From positions 124,001 through 188,000 of the forward strand of contig NZ_BLVZ01000013.1 in assembly GCF_015471405.1 (NCBI RefSeq): a stretch of 64,000 bases of DNA, read 5' to 3'. The notes beneath the pieces are model-generated. The model ran no database searches, was not told where the DNA came from, and saw nothing but the letters and a program-made list of their open reading frames with translations. This document shows, one piece after another, positions 25,378 through 33,741 of this stretch; the first letter of the stretch is position 1, and each line of letters opens with the position of its first letter. The translations under genes and the position numbers were made by a program. The DNA comes from Pseudomonas cichorii. GTDB taxonomy: Bacteria > Pseudomonadota > Gammaproteobacteria > Pseudomonadales > Pseudomonadaceae.

Positions 25378-26562
25378 TCACCGATAGATGTCTTCACGGG
25401 TCAACGGCAAACCGTTCCCGCCATCGGCAAAGGGTTTGACGGCCAGGATCTGGTGCAGATTGATCCAGCCCTTGGCGAATGCATACGCGCAACCTGCCAA
25501 GTATAGCCGCCAGATACGCAGGGTGTGTTCCGGCACCATGGCGGCAGCCTCGCTCAAGCGCGCCTCAAGGCGAGCACTCCAGTGCTCCAGCGTCCTGGCG
25601 TAATGCAGACGCAGGCTTTCGACGTCGACGATTTCCAGGCCTGCTTCACTGATATGCGCGCTGATCATCGCCAGATGCGGCAACTCGCCGTTGGGGAACA
25701 CATACCGGTCGATGAACTCCCCAGCTCCACGCCCAACCGGACGGCCATCGGTGTGCAAGGCCGTAATCCCGTGATTCATCACCAGACCACCCTCCTTCAC
25801 GGCACCAAACAGGCGTTGGGTGTAGAGCGGCAGGTTGCCGTGGCCCACATGCTCGAACATGCCCACGCTGACCACCTTGTCGAAACGCTGGTCTTGCGGC
25901 AGATCGCGGTAGTCGAGCAATTGCAGCTCGACCCTGTCCTGCAAACCCTCGGCCTTGACCCGCTCCCGGGCAAGCGCCAGTTGCTCGTGGCTAAGGGTGA
26001 TCCCGAACACCTTCACCCCATACTCACGCGCCGCAAAACGTGCCAGACCGCCCCATCCACAACCGACATCCAGCAGGTACTCACCGGGCTTGAGGCGCAA
26101 CTTGCGGCACAGATGCTGGAACTTGTCCTGCTGCGCCTGCTCAAGCGTTTCCCTTCCCGTCTTGAAGTAAGCGCAGGAATAAACCATCTCCGTATCGAGC
26201 CATAGCTGATAGAAGTCGTTGGACAGGTCGTAGTGATAGGAGATCGACGCCGCGTCGGTGGCTTTATCGTGCTGAGTGCGCACAGGAGAGATGGAGTCTT
26301 CATTCACCAGCAAGGCGTGAGTCAACTCGTCACAAACCCTCACGACTTCACTGATCGAACCTTCCAGTTCCAGACGCCCCTCCACAAAGGCGCTACCCAG
26401 CAGGCCGAGGCTGGGATGGGTGAAGTCGGAAACCAACATCGGGTCTTTGACGAAAATCGTGACACTGGGCGCAGGCCCCAGATCCAGCTCATGACCGTCC
26501 CAAAGCTTGAGACGCAATGGCAAGTGGAGATTCTGCAAGGCCGTTGGAAGTTGCACATTCAT
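25378..26562 (-). CDS. cfa: Cyclopropane-fatty-acyl-phospholipid synthase
   Basis: A 394-residue SAM-dependent enzyme that adds a methylene bridge across double bonds of phospholipid acyl chains, usually at entry to stationary phase. The class I methyltransferase core is seen in GEYLLDVGCGWGGLARFAAREYGVKVFGITLSHEQ (~residues 160-195). Family-specific sequences include YHYDLSNDFYQLWLDTEMVYSCAYFK and SVGMFEHVGHGN (bicarbonate-binding and active-site region, with the conserved Cys and Glu). An N-terminal lipid-binding domain covers residues 1-100. The start at 26562 (MNVQLPTALQNLHLP) is the only sensible one. Its promoter region is the 200-base gap before the metal ATPase gene's end; no sigma factor site could be fixed by eye. 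Confidence 0.95.
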   Translation of the reverse strand: MNVQLPTALQNLHLPLRLKLWDGHELDLGPAPSVTIFVKDPMLVSDFTHPSLGLLGSAFVEGRLELEGSISEVVRVCDELTHALLVNEDSISPVRTQHDKATDAASISYHYDLSNDFYQLWLDTEMVYSCAYFKTGRETLEQAQQDKFQHLCRKLRLKPGEYLLDVGCGWGGLARFAAREYGVKVFGITLSHEQLALARERVKAEGLQDRVELQLLDYRDLPQDQRFDKVVSVGMFEHVGHGNLPLYTQRLFGAVKEGGLVMNHGITALHTDGRPVGRGAGEFIDRYVFPNGELPHLAMISAHISEAGLEIVDVESLRLHYARTLEHWSARLEARLSEAAAMVPEHTLRIWRLYLAGCAYAFAKGWINLHQILAVKPFADGGNGLPLTREDIYR

Positions 26563-26763
26563 ATGAGTTGCCCCCCTATCCAGAAGCTGGAGAAAGGTAG
26601 TCCAGACGGTTCAGTCAGAACCGAGGCTATTGGCATGAAAGAAAAACTACCGGGAACGGCCTTGTGCCCACTGATTCGAGCCAAACGTGCAGCCTTTCAT
26701 GGATCACCCTAGTCTTGAATGACCATCAATTTGTAACAGAGTTCTTCGAGCTTGAGTGCCGTC

Positions 26764-28677
26764 TTACAATTTTAGTAGCGGCTCCTGAAAACGCAGCAAA
26801 CGCCCGGCATTACCCAGCACCAGCAACGTGCTGAGGTTATGCAGCACAGCCGCAACCATGGCGCCAGCGACACCCAGCAGACCAAAGGCTGCCAGTGCAA
26901 CAATAGCCAGTGTCCAGCCGAGGCCGATGATCACGTTCACTTGCAACGTCTGGCGACACAGGCGGCTAAGGCGTACGCAGGTGCCGAGACGACGCAAATC
27001 GCTGCCGATCAGCACGATATCCGCCGAAGCCAGCGCGATATCGGCACCACCTGCGCCCATGGCGACGCCGACAACACCTGCCTTCAAGGCCAGCGAATCG
27101 TTGATCCCGTCACCGACGACCATCGGTCTGAAGCCCTGGGCAATTTCACCCTTCACCCGGTTGAGCTTGTCTTCAGGCAGTGCCTGAGCCTGAACATCGA
27201 CGATCCCCACTTCCCGCGCCAGATTGTCGGCCACGGTCTGGCGATCACCGGTCAGCAATAATTGCCGTCCCAGGCCCAGCTCGCGCAACTCGGCCAGCGC
27301 CTTGCTCGCCTCGGGCTTGAGGCTGTCCGACAGCAACAACCAAGCCTGGAATACCCCGCCCAGCGCCAGCCCGGCCAACGGGCCGTCATGCTCGGGCACC
27401 GCAGGCGTGGTAATTCCCAATTGCTCAAACAGCTCGGGACGTCCCAATGCCGCTTCGCCATGGGCTGTCGAAGCCACCACACCCAGGCCCTGACGTTCGC
27501 GAATATCGCTGAGCGGCAGCAGTTGATCCTTGTCCACCAGCCCGGCCAGTGCCCGGCTGACCGGATGGCTGCTGGCCGACCCGAGGCTGGCCGCCAACGG
27601 CAGCAGGTCTGCATGCCCCGTGCTGTCCTGGATCGATTGAAGACGCAGGCTGCCAAACGTCAGGGTGCCGGTTTTATCCACAACCAGCGACGTCAGGTCC
27701 GCCAGCTCTTCGAGAAATGCCGAACTGCGGATCAGAATCCCGTGACGGGCCGCCACGGCAATGCCCGCAATGGCCGTGGCCGGAGCCGAAAGCACCAGCG
27801 CACAAGGACAGGCAGCGACCAGCACAGCCAGCATCGCCTGAGCATCCTGAGTGATGAACCAGGTCAGCGCGGCAATCAGCAACACCAGCACCATGTAGCT
27901 GCCGGCATAACGCTCCAGCAGACGAGTGATCGGCGGCTTGGAACGTTCGGCGCTTTGCATCAGCGCAATGACCTTGCCCAGCGTGGACTGGTCGCCAATG
28001 CGCGTCACCTCGATGCGCAGCAGGCCATCAAGGTTGATCGCTCCGCCGTAGACTTCCATTCCGGTCTGAGCTTCCAGCGGTATGGACTCGCCGGTAATGG
28101 AGGACGTATCGAGGCTGGCCTGACCGGAAATCACCCGGCCATCGGCAGGCATCCGATCACCGGCCCGCACCTCGACCTGATCGCCAGCCTGCAACGTCGA
28201 GTTGTCCACTTCATGAATGCTGCCATCGGCCTTGATCAACCGGGCGTGGCTGCGGGTCAGTTGGCCCAGCGCCTGAATGGCTTCCTGGGAACCGATCACG
28301 CTGCGCTCTTCCAGTACATGGCTGAAGATCATGATGATCGGCAGCAAGGCCGCCGTCATGAGGTCGCCTGTAGCCCATGCACCCAGCATCGCCAGCGCAA
28401 TCAACTGGTCGGTGATGCCATGCAGGCTTGGGTGACGCAAGCTATGCCAACCGGCGCTGATCACCGGGATTGCCACCAACAGCGAGGCCGCGCCCAGCAG
28501 CAACTGGCTGACGCCGGTCTGCTCAGGCGCAATCAAACGCCAGATCAGGCCCAGCCCCAATAAGCCCAAAGCCAGCATGGCCAGGGTCAACTGACGGGCC
28601 GCGCTACGTTGCTCCGCCCCGCTCAGCAGGCTGGCCGCTTCGGGTCTGGCGTGGGTGTGAACGGCTTCGCCACTCAT
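26764..28677 (-). CDS. P1B-type metal-transporting ATPase (HmtA-like)
   Basis: A 637-residue heavy-metal P-type ATPase. Motifs are in order: SITGESIPLE (actuator), VAACPCALVLS with the Cys-Pro-Cys metal site in the membrane, VVDKTGTLTFG (phosphorylated Asp), SSHPVSRAL (the P1B His-Pro) and VVGDGINDSLALKAGVVGVAMG. Roughly eight helices are visible and there is no N-terminal HMA metal-binding domain. By motif alone it could export Zn/Cd or Cu. Its place as last gene of an operon with three SPFH proteins and a Zur-like operator points instead to uptake, as for P. aeruginosa HmtA (PA2435), a Zn/Cu importer with HflKC-like genes beside it. The start overlaps the preceding stop (ATGA). Substrate and direction are inferred. 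Confidence 0.88.
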   Translation of the reverse strand: MSGEAVHTHARPEAASLLSGAEQRSAARQLTLAMLALGLLGLGLIWRLIAPEQTGVSQLLLGAASLLVAIPVISAGWHSLRHPSLHGITDQLIALAMLGAWATGDLMTAALLPIIMIFSHVLEERSVIGSQEAIQALGQLTRSHARLIKADGSIHEVDNSTLQAGDQVEVRAGDRMPADGRVISGQASLDTSSITGESIPLEAQTGMEVYGGAINLDGLLRIEVTRIGDQSTLGKVIALMQSAERSKPPITRLLERYAGSYMVLVLLIAALTWFITQDAQAMLAVLVAACPCALVLSAPATAIAGIAVAARHGILIRSSAFLEELADLTSLVVDKTGTLTFGSLRLQSIQDSTGHADLLPLAASLGSASSHPVSRALAGLVDKDQLLPLSDIRERQGLGVVASTAHGEAALGRPELFEQLGITTPAVPEHDGPLAGLALGGVFQAWLLLSDSLKPEASKALAELRELGLGRQLLLTGDRQTVADNLAREVGIVDVQAQALPEDKLNRVKGEIAQGFRPMVVGDGINDSLALKAGVVGVAMGAGGADIALASADIVLIGSDLRRLGTCVRLSRLCRQTLQVNVIIGLGWTLAIVALAAFGLLGVAGAMVAAVLHNLSTLLVLGNAGRLLRFQEPLLKL

Positions 28678-29747
28678 TGTTCAGCTCCCTGAATGATCAG
28701 GCGGGAATCGTCTTTGGGGTCGACAGTAGTGACCGATCCGGCCTGACCGAGAATTTTCGGCACGCGCTCACGGTAGAGGCGTTGCAACAGACCAGGATCG
28801 TTGCGGTTCTGGATCGACTGCGCGAGGCTGGCAACGGTCGCGGTGTCGGTCTGGGCCTTGGCCAATCGTTCCGACGCCTGGGCATGCGCCACCTGCAAGG
28901 TTCGGTCGGCTTGCTGGTTGGCAGCCTGAGTGAGCTTTTCCGCATCGTTATGGGCGTTGGCCACGGCTTGGTCCGCTTGCTGGCTGGCGGTCAGCACCGC
29001 ATTGAAGGCGTTGACGGCGGCCTTGGGCAAGCTGGACTGCACATCCACCCGCGCCACCTCGATACCGACTCCAGCGCCTGTCGCCTCCAGTTCAGCCAGA
29101 CGCTGGTTGATGCCGCGCACCAGATCGCCACGCAACCGCTCACGCCGTTCGGCAGCCTTGCTGTCAGCTCCGATCAGCTCGGGACGGGCAACCAGAATAG
29201 TGTCCAGATCTCGCGCCGCCGTCAGCGCCACGGCGCTGCGATTGACCAGCCGATCCAATGCAGGCAGCACATGCTCGCCCTGAAGAACGAAAGCATATGG
29301 ATCGGTCACCTTGTAGAACACCGTCACGTCGAGCTGGACAACACCCGCATCGCCCGTCAGCAGAAAGCCGGAGCCGGCCAGTGCATCGCTCATGGGCACG
29401 GCAAAGGTTGCGACCTCATCGGCCTTCTGGGCCTGAGGCGAGCGCAACAGGGTTTCCACCCGGCGCTCGATCACCCGATCCGCCGAAGGCAGCAGGACCA
29501 CACGCTCCAGCGGCTGCGGCCAGGCAATCAGCAAACCGGCGTTCTGGATCCGCTCCAGCTCACCGAAGCGCATGACCACGGCACGGTTCTGGGGATCGAT
29601 CTGTCGCACGTTGGAAGTCATCCAGCCCAGGGCCGCCAACAGCGTCACGCCATACAACCCCAGAAACGCCAGACGACTGGCCTGCAACCATGGGCTGTTG
29701 ACCGCCGGACGCTGCGCTTCTGCCTCGACGCCTGAAGGCTCGCTCAT
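28674..29747 (-). CDS. SPFH/HflK-like membrane protein
   Basis: A 357-residue SPFH (stomatin/prohibitin/HflKC) protein: one transmembrane segment (LAFLGLYGVTLLAALGWMTSNV, ~residues 28-50), the SPFH domain opening VRQIDPQNRAVVMRFGELERIQNAGLLIAWPQPLERVVLLP, and a long Ala/Gln-rich coiled coil (ASQQADQAVANAHNDAEKLTQAANQQADRTLQVAHAQASERL). True HflK/HflC lie with hflX elsewhere and modulate FtsH; this is a diverged paralogue. ATGA overlaps at both ends couple it to the His-rich SPFH gene upstream and the metal ATPase downstream. It may scaffold or regulate the ATPase; that is inference. Confidence 0.87.
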   Translation of the reverse strand: MSEPSGVEAEAQRPAVNSPWLQASRLAFLGLYGVTLLAALGWMTSNVRQIDPQNRAVVMRFGELERIQNAGLLIAWPQPLERVVLLPSADRVIERRVETLLRSPQAQKADEVATFAVPMSDALAGSGFLLTGDAGVVQLDVTVFYKVTDPYAFVLQGEHVLPALDRLVNRSAVALTAARDLDTILVARPELIGADSKAAERRERLRGDLVRGINQRLAELEATGAGVGIEVARVDVQSSLPKAAVNAFNAVLTASQQADQAVANAHNDAEKLTQAANQQADRTLQVAHAQASERLAKAQTDTATVASLAQSIQNRNDPGLLQRLYRERVPKILGQAGSVTTVDPKDDSRLIIQGAEQ

Positions 29748-30769
29748 GGCTGCGATCCACTCTTGCCGTCCAGTGTTGGCGGCCCGTCCACCAGCACCCG
29801 GAACGGCGCGGCATCGGTGCGCAGGATCAGCCTGGTGCCCGGCGTCACCACCGTGCCCAGCGTGTCGAGGGAGCGCAGCAGGTTGTAGAGCTGCGGCGAG
29901 CCCGCATAGGCGCGGCCATAGATCTCGGCGGCTTCGACCCGAGACTGAGCCTCGATATCCGCCGCCTTGACCGTGGCATCGGCTTCGACGATCCGCGCAT
30001 CACGCTCGGCAGCCGAACGGATCTGCGCGGCTTCGCGCTTGCCGGCGGCCGTGCGCTCGGTGGCAATGGTTTCACGCTCGGCACGCATACGGTCGACCGT
30101 GGCGCTGAGCGTCACCGAAGGCAAGGTCAGGCGCTCCACGCCGACCTGCAGGACTTTCACGCCATAAGTCGTGAGCAACTGCTGCTCGATCTGCTGGCGC
30201 AGCTGGTTCTCGAAAGCCGTGATGTTCACTTTGCTGGCATCGGTATTGACCAGGTTCGACAAGTCGAAGCTACTGGCGGTGGTTTCCAGCGCCGAGCCGA
30301 CGAAGGTGCGAATCTGCCGGGCAGCCTCATCGGGCTGGTTCTGTACGGCGCGCATGAAACGCTGCACGTTGTCCCCATCGCCCTGCACCTGCCACGCCAC
30401 ATAAGCCTGGACGATGATGCGCAGACCATCGCGGGTGCCCACATCCTGCAAACCGCTGGAGGTGGTGCGCAAACGCAGGTCCACAGGGATCGCCGCCTCG
30501 AACGGCGCAGGCCAGCGCCAGCTCAGGCCCGGCTCCAGCAAGACGCGGGACGGATTGCCGAAGCGGGTAATCACCGTCGCCTCCCCCGAACGAACCTGCA
30601 CCAGACTCGCCGTGGCGACCGCAAATGCAATCAGCAATACCGCCAGCCCCATTCGCAGCCAGGGACGCTTCCCTGAGCCGACGGCTTCATCGTGATGATA
30701 GTGGTGATGCCCCCCATGGGCATGGTCGCTGTGGTCGTGATGATCATGGTGATGATGGAACAGACTCAA
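29744..30769 (-). CDS. SPFH/HflC-like membrane protein with His-rich tail
   Basis: A 341-residue SPFH protein. Residues 4-26 are extraordinarily rich in His and Asp (HHHHDHHDHSDHAHGG, then HHHYHHDE), a likely metal-binding tail that should lie in the cytoplasm if the topology is as in HflC. A transmembrane helix follows (LRMGLAVLLIAFAVATASLVQV), then the SPFH domain (RSGEATVITRFGNPSRVLLEPGLSWRWPAPFEAAI) and a coiled coil (RMRAERETIATERTAAGKREAAQIRSAAERDARI). It overlaps the next gene by ATGA and starts 11 bases after the large SPFH gene. The His tail supports a zinc-linked role for the whole operon. Confidence 0.87.
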   Translation of the reverse strand: MSLFHHHHDHHDHSDHAHGGHHHYHHDEAVGSGKRPWLRMGLAVLLIAFAVATASLVQVRSGEATVITRFGNPSRVLLEPGLSWRWPAPFEAAIPVDLRLRTTSSGLQDVGTRDGLRIIVQAYVAWQVQGDGDNVQRFMRAVQNQPDEAARQIRTFVGSALETTASSFDLSNLVNTDASKVNITAFENQLRQQIEQQLLTTYGVKVLQVGVERLTLPSVTLSATVDRMRAERETIATERTAAGKREAAQIRSAAERDARIVEADATVKAADIEAQSRVEAAEIYGRAYAGSPQLYNLLRSLDTLGTVVTPGTRLILRTDAAPFRVLVDGPPTLDGKSGSQP

Positions 30770-30780
30770 GGGACGACTCC

Positions 30781-32730
30781 TTACTGAACGGCTTTACGCG
30801 GCGCCGTTGGGTCTGCCGGTGGGGTGAAGGTGCGAAGGTCGATGGTCGGCGCACTAGTGCCGCCCAGACGATGGTCGAGAACCAGCAGTCTGGCGCTGCC
30901 CAGGCCCTGGCTGAGCCGGGTCAGGTATTGCTCCAGCAGGAACGCTTGGCCCGCCTTGGTGTAAGCCTGACGCTCGGCACTGAAACGCAGGTCCGCGCCT
31001 TGTGCCGTCGCCAGCACTTCACGTGCATTGGCACTGGCCTGGTCATGGGCGACGCTGGCATTGAGTTGCGCCTGATTGGCCTGGGCACTGGCCGCGCCGC
31101 GCTCGCGGGCGATCAAGGCCTGGGCGCTGATCTGCGCAGCCTGCACGGCATGGTAGGCATTGGCGGCACCGGCTGGTGGATGGATGGCTTCGACCACCGT
31201 GGCGAGAATTTCCACGCCACTATCGAGACGCTGCAAGTCGGCCTGAACCGCCTTGCCTATGTCTTCGGCCAGCCCTGTACGTTGTTCACCGAGCAGCTCA
31301 TCCAGCGTGCGGGAAGCGAAGTCGTGGACCAGCACACGGCTGGCGGTGCTGCGAATCAGGGTCGGCACATCGGCACTGTTGTAGGTCGCGGCCAGCGCAG
31401 CGGCGTCGGTCAAGCCGATGCGATAGACAAAGCGCACATCCATGTTCACCACCTGGAAGCTCTGCTTGTCACCCGTGCTGCTGGCGATCACCTGGGATTT
31501 CTCGTTGATGTGGCTGGCGTCCCACAGGCGATTGGCGCTGGCGGGCGGCGGACCTTCGGCAGGGTCCAGAAGCTGTTCCACGGCACTGGCCTCGGAAACG
31601 CTGGTGGCCATCTCGTGAACCACGCCGTTTTCCACCGCCAGCACCTTGCCGAACGGCCATGGTAACCCGACATGCAGACCCGGCCCGAACACCTCGACCG
31701 GTTTGCCGAAGCGCTCATAAATCCCGCGCCCCTGCATTGAAATTTCATGCACGCCCGTAAGCGCCCAGCCCAAGGCAGCAACCACCGCCAGCACCGGCAG
31801 AAACGCACGCCGCATATAGCTCAGCGCCCAGATCTGACGCAGGTCGATACCAAACCGGTTATGCAATTCATGCTGCAAAACCAGCAACGGCCGAGGCGGC
31901 CAGCGCAACAGATCGGCAATCAGGCTGCTGGCCATCAAGCGTGGCTCAAGGCGCTCATTGCGCGGAGTGAAGAGCGACAGCAGCGCCCGAAGCAGGAATT
32001 CGACAGCGACCAACGCTGGCAGGATGCCGACCAGCACCGCCAGCCGTGGCGGCCAGACGCGATCCACGCTGGCAAAGAACAGACACAGCGCCCCGACCAG
32101 CAAGACCCCGATGACCATGCGGGTCAGTTGCGCCAGTTGCCCGGCTTCAGGCCATTGGGCGGTCTGTTCGTGACTGAACTGCCGCTCCAGCACCAGCAAT
32201 CCGAAAGCCATCAGCAGCATGAGGCTGCCCGCCAGACTGGCGACAGATGACAGCTCGGTGCCGGGCAAGCTCAAGTCCCAGACCATGCGGATACAGATCA
32301 GCGCCAGCAGCGACCAGCCGGCAAGCCACAATGCCGCGGTGCCCAAGTGTGCGAGCATGGATTCGCCAGCATCGCTGAGCCGGGTCAGCAGGCGCTCGTA
32401 CCAACCGGCTTCGTCGATCTGCGGCAACGTCTGGCTCTGTTCAAGCGGCGCGAGTGTGCCCAGGGCACGAGCGCGCCAGCGGGCGATCCCCAGCGCCGAT
32501 TGCAGTCCGGCTGCCAGCAACAACAAGGCAGCAGCACCGTTGACGAGCACCGCCATCCACAAGGAACTGGGGGAAAACAGATCGACGAACAGCGCCAGCA
32601 ACAGCACCGTGATGCTCGTGCCGACAGCCAGGTACCTGAGCCGACTCAGGCGCTGTGCCTGTTGTGCAGCCAGTTGAAAGCGCGGCAAACCCTCAAGGCC
32701 TGCGCGCCCGATATCCAGATCAACCCGCAT
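30781..32730 (-). CDS. Large multi-pass SPFH/HflK-like membrane protein
   Basis: A 649-residue protein combining an N-terminal polytopic membrane region (about six helices in residues 30-280, such as YLAVGTSITVLLLALFVDLF and LMLLMAFGLLVLE) with an extra helix near residue 310 and a C-terminal SPFH domain (~325-640). The latter contains GRGIYERFGKPVEVFGPGLHVGLPWPFGKVLAVENGVVHEM and a coiled coil (ALIARERGAASAQANQAQLNASVAHDQASANAREVLATAQG). Length is nearly double that of ordinary HflK. Start 32730 has GGGGT six bases upstream, and a Zur-like palindrome lies 33-58 bases before the ATG. First gene of the SPFH-SPFH-SPFH-ATPase operon. Confidence 0.86.
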   Translation of the reverse strand: MRVDLDIGRAGLEGLPRFQLAAQQAQRLSRLRYLAVGTSITVLLLALFVDLFSPSSLWMAVLVNGAAALLLLAAGLQSALGIARWRARALGTLAPLEQSQTLPQIDEAGWYERLLTRLSDAGESMLAHLGTAALWLAGWSLLALICIRMVWDLSLPGTELSSVASLAGSLMLLMAFGLLVLERQFSHEQTAQWPEAGQLAQLTRMVIGVLLVGALCLFFASVDRVWPPRLAVLVGILPALVAVEFLLRALLSLFTPRNERLEPRLMASSLIADLLRWPPRPLLVLQHELHNRFGIDLRQIWALSYMRRAFLPVLAVVAALGWALTGVHEISMQGRGIYERFGKPVEVFGPGLHVGLPWPFGKVLAVENGVVHEMATSVSEASAVEQLLDPAEGPPPASANRLWDASHINEKSQVIASSTGDKQSFQVVNMDVRFVYRIGLTDAAALAATYNSADVPTLIRSTASRVLVHDFASRTLDELLGEQRTGLAEDIGKAVQADLQRLDSGVEILATVVEAIHPPAGAANAYHAVQAAQISAQALIARERGAASAQANQAQLNASVAHDQASANAREVLATAQGADLRFSAERQAYTKAGQAFLLEQYLTRLSQGLGSARLLVLDHRLGGTSAPTIDLRTFTPPADPTAPRKAVQ

Positions 32731-32762
32731 TGCTACCCCGGAACCTGACTAACCCCATGAAT

Positions 32763-32788
32763 GATAGCGTTACGATATAACGCTTATC
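32763..32788. promoter_or_regulatory. Zur-like operator before the SPFH/metal-ATPase operon
   Basis: GCGTTA, CGATA, TAACGC (32767-32783) flanked by GATA and TTATC. The core GTTA-N5-TAAC has the same spacing as the box at 21408; the left half differs from GTTATA at two bases and the right half TATAAC is perfect. It lies 33-58 bases upstream of the first gene. Confidence 0.65.
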
Positions 32789-32861
32789 GTGAAACTTTCG
32801 TCAGGTGACTCCGCGTCTCTGGCCGCTACGAGCAAACAATATTGTTCAGCAGCCCGGCCTG

Positions 32862-33479
32862 CTATCTCTCAGAAGGAGAAGGCCAGACAGACATGGCCAA
32901 ATCCACGATCTCAAACAGCTTCTGCCGATCCGCTCCGTCGCGTGCCTGTGCCGCCACTCCCTGAAGTATTGCCATGAAAAACCCCGCCAGAACCGCAGCG
33001 TCAGTGCCAGGAGGAAGTTCACCTTTCTGGATGCCTCCCCTGATCGTTGAGACGAAGTCGGTTTCCATGTCACGGCGAATTGCAGCCAGATGTTCGCGGA
33101 CATCGGCAGCCGCTTCCGAACAACTGACCGCAGCCGTGGCGAGCAGACATCCGGAAGAACCGGAATTGGCTGTAAACACATCGACTGCATGATGCAATGA
33201 ACCCAGAACGCTTTCACGAACTGTAGCGTTCGCATCAAGCTCCTTTCTGGAAGCCATTCCCTTTTTGACATACAGATCCACAACCTCCAGAAAAAGCTGT
33301 TTCTTGTCTCCGAAGGCGGCATAGATGCTTGGAGCGGTCACCCCCATTGCCTTGGTCAGCGTGGCCATGGACGTGGATTCATAGCCATGCTCCCAGAAAG
33401 CGAGCATTGCCTTTTCCAGTACGACATCGCGGTCAAAAGAAAGCGGACGTCCCGATTTTTTAGATTCGACTGTTTTCAT
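32862..33479 (-). CDS. TetR/AcrR family transcriptional regulator
   Basis: A 205-residue repressor-type protein with an N-terminal TetR helix-turn-helix (GRPLSFDRDVVLEKAMLAFWEHGYESTSMATLTKAMGVTAPSIYAAFGDKKQLF, residues 10-62) and a C-terminal ligand domain whose GSSGCLLATAAVSCSEAAADVREHLAAIRRDME resembles the TetR_C group found with NemR/AcrR-like regulators. Cys residues at ~118 and ~127 might sense electrophiles, as in NemR. Start 33479 is set by the conserved N-terminus; the ribosome site is poor. A perfect dyad 52-73 bases upstream is a probable autoregulatory operator. No obvious target such as a reductase or efflux pump is adjacent. Confidence 0.9.
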   Translation of the reverse strand: MKTVESKKSGRPLSFDRDVVLEKAMLAFWEHGYESTSMATLTKAMGVTAPSIYAAFGDKKQLFLEVVDLYVKKGMASRKELDANATVRESVLGSLHHAVDVFTANSGSSGCLLATAAVSCSEAAADVREHLAAIRRDMETDFVSTIRGGIQKGELPPGTDAAVLAGFFMAILQGVAAQARDGADRQKLFEIVDLAMSVWPSPSER

Positions 33480-33530
33480 AATGATCGCTATGAAATGTTT
33501 GACAGCGTCTGCGTGGCCGGGATAAAAGCA

Positions 33531-33552
33531 TTTCGTAATGAACGTTACGAAA
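33531..33552. promoter_or_regulatory. Probable operator of the TetR regulator
   Basis: TTTCGTAA, TGAACG, TTACGAAA: perfect 8-base arms 52-73 bases upstream of the tetR-like start codon, a typical size for a TetR-family autoregulatory site. Confidence 0.65.
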
Positions 33553-33741
33553 TATAAGGCTTGAAAAATTATGTCACATAAATGGTTACAAGTTGGCCTG
33601 CAAGCAGACAACCCGTCGTGACGTCGAGCGTGGAAAGCCTATAGCTCACCCCCCTGAAAACAAAATGACGGTCTGACTCAAGCTTCCAGCCTGGGCACAG
33701 GTTCGTCCGTGCGAATAAATCTGTAGCTCCAGGTATGGAAC

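Noticed and set aside
27262..28563. 433-codon open frame opposite the metal ATPase
   Set aside because: Antisense shadow of a gene with complete P-type ATPase motifs.
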